From an uncultured Bacteroidales bacterium (GTDB lineage Bacteria > Bacteroidota > Bacteroidia > Bacteroidales > Bacteroidaceae): 6,657 bases of DNA. The stretch lies in contig CAMAMZ010000116.1 of assembly GCA_945837185.1 (NCBI GenBank), positions 1 to 6,657 on the forward strand, written 5' to 3'. Under the pieces are notes generated by a model that was given only the letters and a program-made list of their open reading frames with translations, did not search any database and was not told the DNA's origin. Of this stretch, positions 5,549 through 6,657 are shown piece by piece. The translations under genes were made by a program, and so were the position numbers. Every line of letters starts with the position of its first letter. Within the stretch, counting starts at the first letter, position 1.

Positions 5549-6657
5549 ATGAAAAAAATAGCTACTATTCTATCGAAGGCAATGCTGGTGCTCGCGGCAT
5601 GGGGCGTATGTTCATGCAGCGGTGAGAAGTTTCATGTAAAGGGTACCATCAGCGATGCCAAGGATTCTATCTTGTATTTTGAGAATATGAGTCTCAATGG
5701 TCCGGTGGTAATCGACTCCGTCAAGCTGGCAGAAGATGGCACTTTCGACTTCGATGGCAAACCATCGGAGGCACCGGAGTTCTATCGCCTTCGCATTGCG
5801 GGACAGATTGTCAATGTTTCCATCGATTCTACGGAAACGGTAACGGTCAAGGCGGCTTATCCCACCATGGCATCGCAGTATGAGGTGGAAGGTTCGGAGA
5901 ATTGTGCCAAGATAAAGGAACTGACCTTGATGCAGATGGGCTTGCAACGCAACATCAATGGCGTTACGATGAATCCCGATATTCGTATGGATAGCGTGCA
6001 GACGATAATCCTTCGCCTGTTGGCTGACTATAAGGACAATGTGAAGCGCAATTACATCTTCAAGGAACCTATGAAGGCCTATGCCTATTTTGCCCTCTTC
6101 CAGACGTTTGTGTTAGGCTATAACCAAAACCTTATATTCAATCCCCGCTCCAATGCCGATGACATCAAGGTTTATGCCGCTGTGGCCACCAGTTGGGATG
6201 CCAACTGGCCCAAGGCGGAACGTTGTGTGAATCTGCACAATATTGCCTTGGAGGGTATGAAAGATATGCGCATCGTACGCAATCAGATGGCAGCAGCTCA
6301 AATAGATCCTAATAAGGTGAGTGTGACGGGCATCATTGATGTGGCATTGCAGGACAACAAAGGTGTGGTTCGTAAACTCTCTGACTTGAAAGGAAAGGTG
6401 GTATTCCTTGATTTTCATCTTTTCGCCTCTGACGAAAGTATGAAGCGTATTATGATGCTGCGCGACTTGTATAACAAGTATCATGCGCAGGGATTGGAGA
6501 TTTATCAGATTTCTGTCGATTCCAACGAGCATTTCTGGAAAACACAGACAGCGGCATTGCCATGGATTTGTGTGCGTGATGAGGCGGGCAGTTCACTCCG
6601 TTCTTATAATGTGCAGGGCATTCCTTCCTTCTACTTGATAGACCGTTCGAATGCGCT
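5549..6657 (+). CDS. DUF4369 / TlpA-like thioredoxin-fold lipoprotein with SxxS in place of CxxC (3' end outside window)
   Basis: The frame is open from ATG 5549 to the window edge, giving 369 codons plus two bases. Residues 1-23 look like a lipoprotein signal peptide (Lys-rich start, hydrophobic stretch, VCSC with acylated Cys23). Residues about 27-105 resemble DUF4369, a beta-rich domain often placed before thioredoxin-like domains in Bacteroidetes. A helical linker spans about 115-255. From about 258 a TlpA/AhpC-TSA-like thioredoxin fold begins: LSDLKGKVVFLDF (277-289), a segment ending EIYQISVDSN, and the cis-proline region VQGIPSFYLID with Pro359. Where active members have WCxxC, this protein has S294-D-E-S297, so thiol-disulfide exchange is not expected; Cys341 is the only cysteine in the fold. 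The start is set by the promoter just upstream and the signal peptide; an earlier ATG at 5533 is followed at once by TAA. The protein is probably anchored in the cell envelope. Its role is unknown, and perhaps 10-40 residues are missing at the C-terminus. Confidence 0.85.
   Translation, partial: MKKIATILSKAMLVLAAWGVCSCSGEKFHVKGTISDAKDSILYFENMSLNGPVVIDSVKLAEDGTFDFDGKPSEAPEFYRLRIAGQIVNVSIDSTETVTVKAAYPTMASQYEVEGSENCAKIKELTLMQMGLQRNINGVTMNPDIRMDSVQTIILRLLADYKDNVKRNYIFKEPMKAYAYFALFQTFVLGYNQNLIFNPRSNADDIKVYAAVATSWDANWPKAERCVNLHNIALEGMKDMRIVRNQMAAAQIDPNKVSVTGIIDVALQDNKGVVRKLSDLKGKVVFLDFHLFASDESMKRIMMLRDLYNKYHAQGLEIYQISVDSNEHFWKTQTAALPWICVRDEAGSSLRSYNVQGIPSFYLIDRSNA

Overview
The window looks like a piece of a Bacteroidales chromosome, most likely from the Prevotella/Bacteroides group. 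The evidence is a perfect Bacteroidetes-type -7 promoter element (TAnnTTTG), almost no Shine-Dalgarno sequences, a Bacteroidetes-style lipoprotein carrying DUF4369 plus a thioredoxin fold, and glycoside hydrolases typical of that phylum. One secreted enzyme is also predicted to start with Gln after signal-peptidase cleavage. The genus is an inference from style, not from a marker gene. All genes seen are on the + strand and coding density is very high.

Layout. Bases 1-104 hold the last 33 codons of an unidentified gene with a Cys/Lys-rich, internally repeated tail. After a 51-base gap comes a cluster of three closely spaced genes. The first is a family GH3 beta-glycosidase lipoprotein (156-2453). 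The second is a family GH95 alpha-L-fucosidase-type enzyme with a Sec signal peptide (2480-4927, 26-base gap). The third is a small cytosolic LOG-family (TIGR00730) nucleotide phosphoribohydrolase (4937-5473, 9-base gap). The 75-base gap that follows holds a weak A/T-rich terminator-like hairpin and a good Bacteroidetes promoter. That promoter starts a new unit, a DUF4369/TlpA-like lipoprotein (5549 to the window edge, incomplete at its C-terminus).

How the genes may work together. The GH95 enzyme should remove terminal alpha-L-fucose (or alpha-L-galactose) from an oligosaccharide, and the GH3 enzyme should trim beta-linked residues from the non-reducing end. Both are exported, so the pair would finish digesting a fucosylated plant or host glycan in the periplasm. 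No SusC/SusD pair, sensor or transporter lies in the window, so assignment to a polysaccharide utilization locus cannot be shown. The LOG gene has no obvious link to glycan use and may simply be co-transcribed. The final gene is notable because the thioredoxin CxxC site is replaced by Ser-Asp-Glu-Ser, which implies a non-redox role.

I see no RNA gene, CRISPR array, insertion sequence or attachment site, and nothing that amounts to a clearly new biological system. The most unusual items are the Ser-for-Cys thioredoxin domain, the Cys-rich repeat tail at the left edge and an N-terminal insertion in the GH95 protein.
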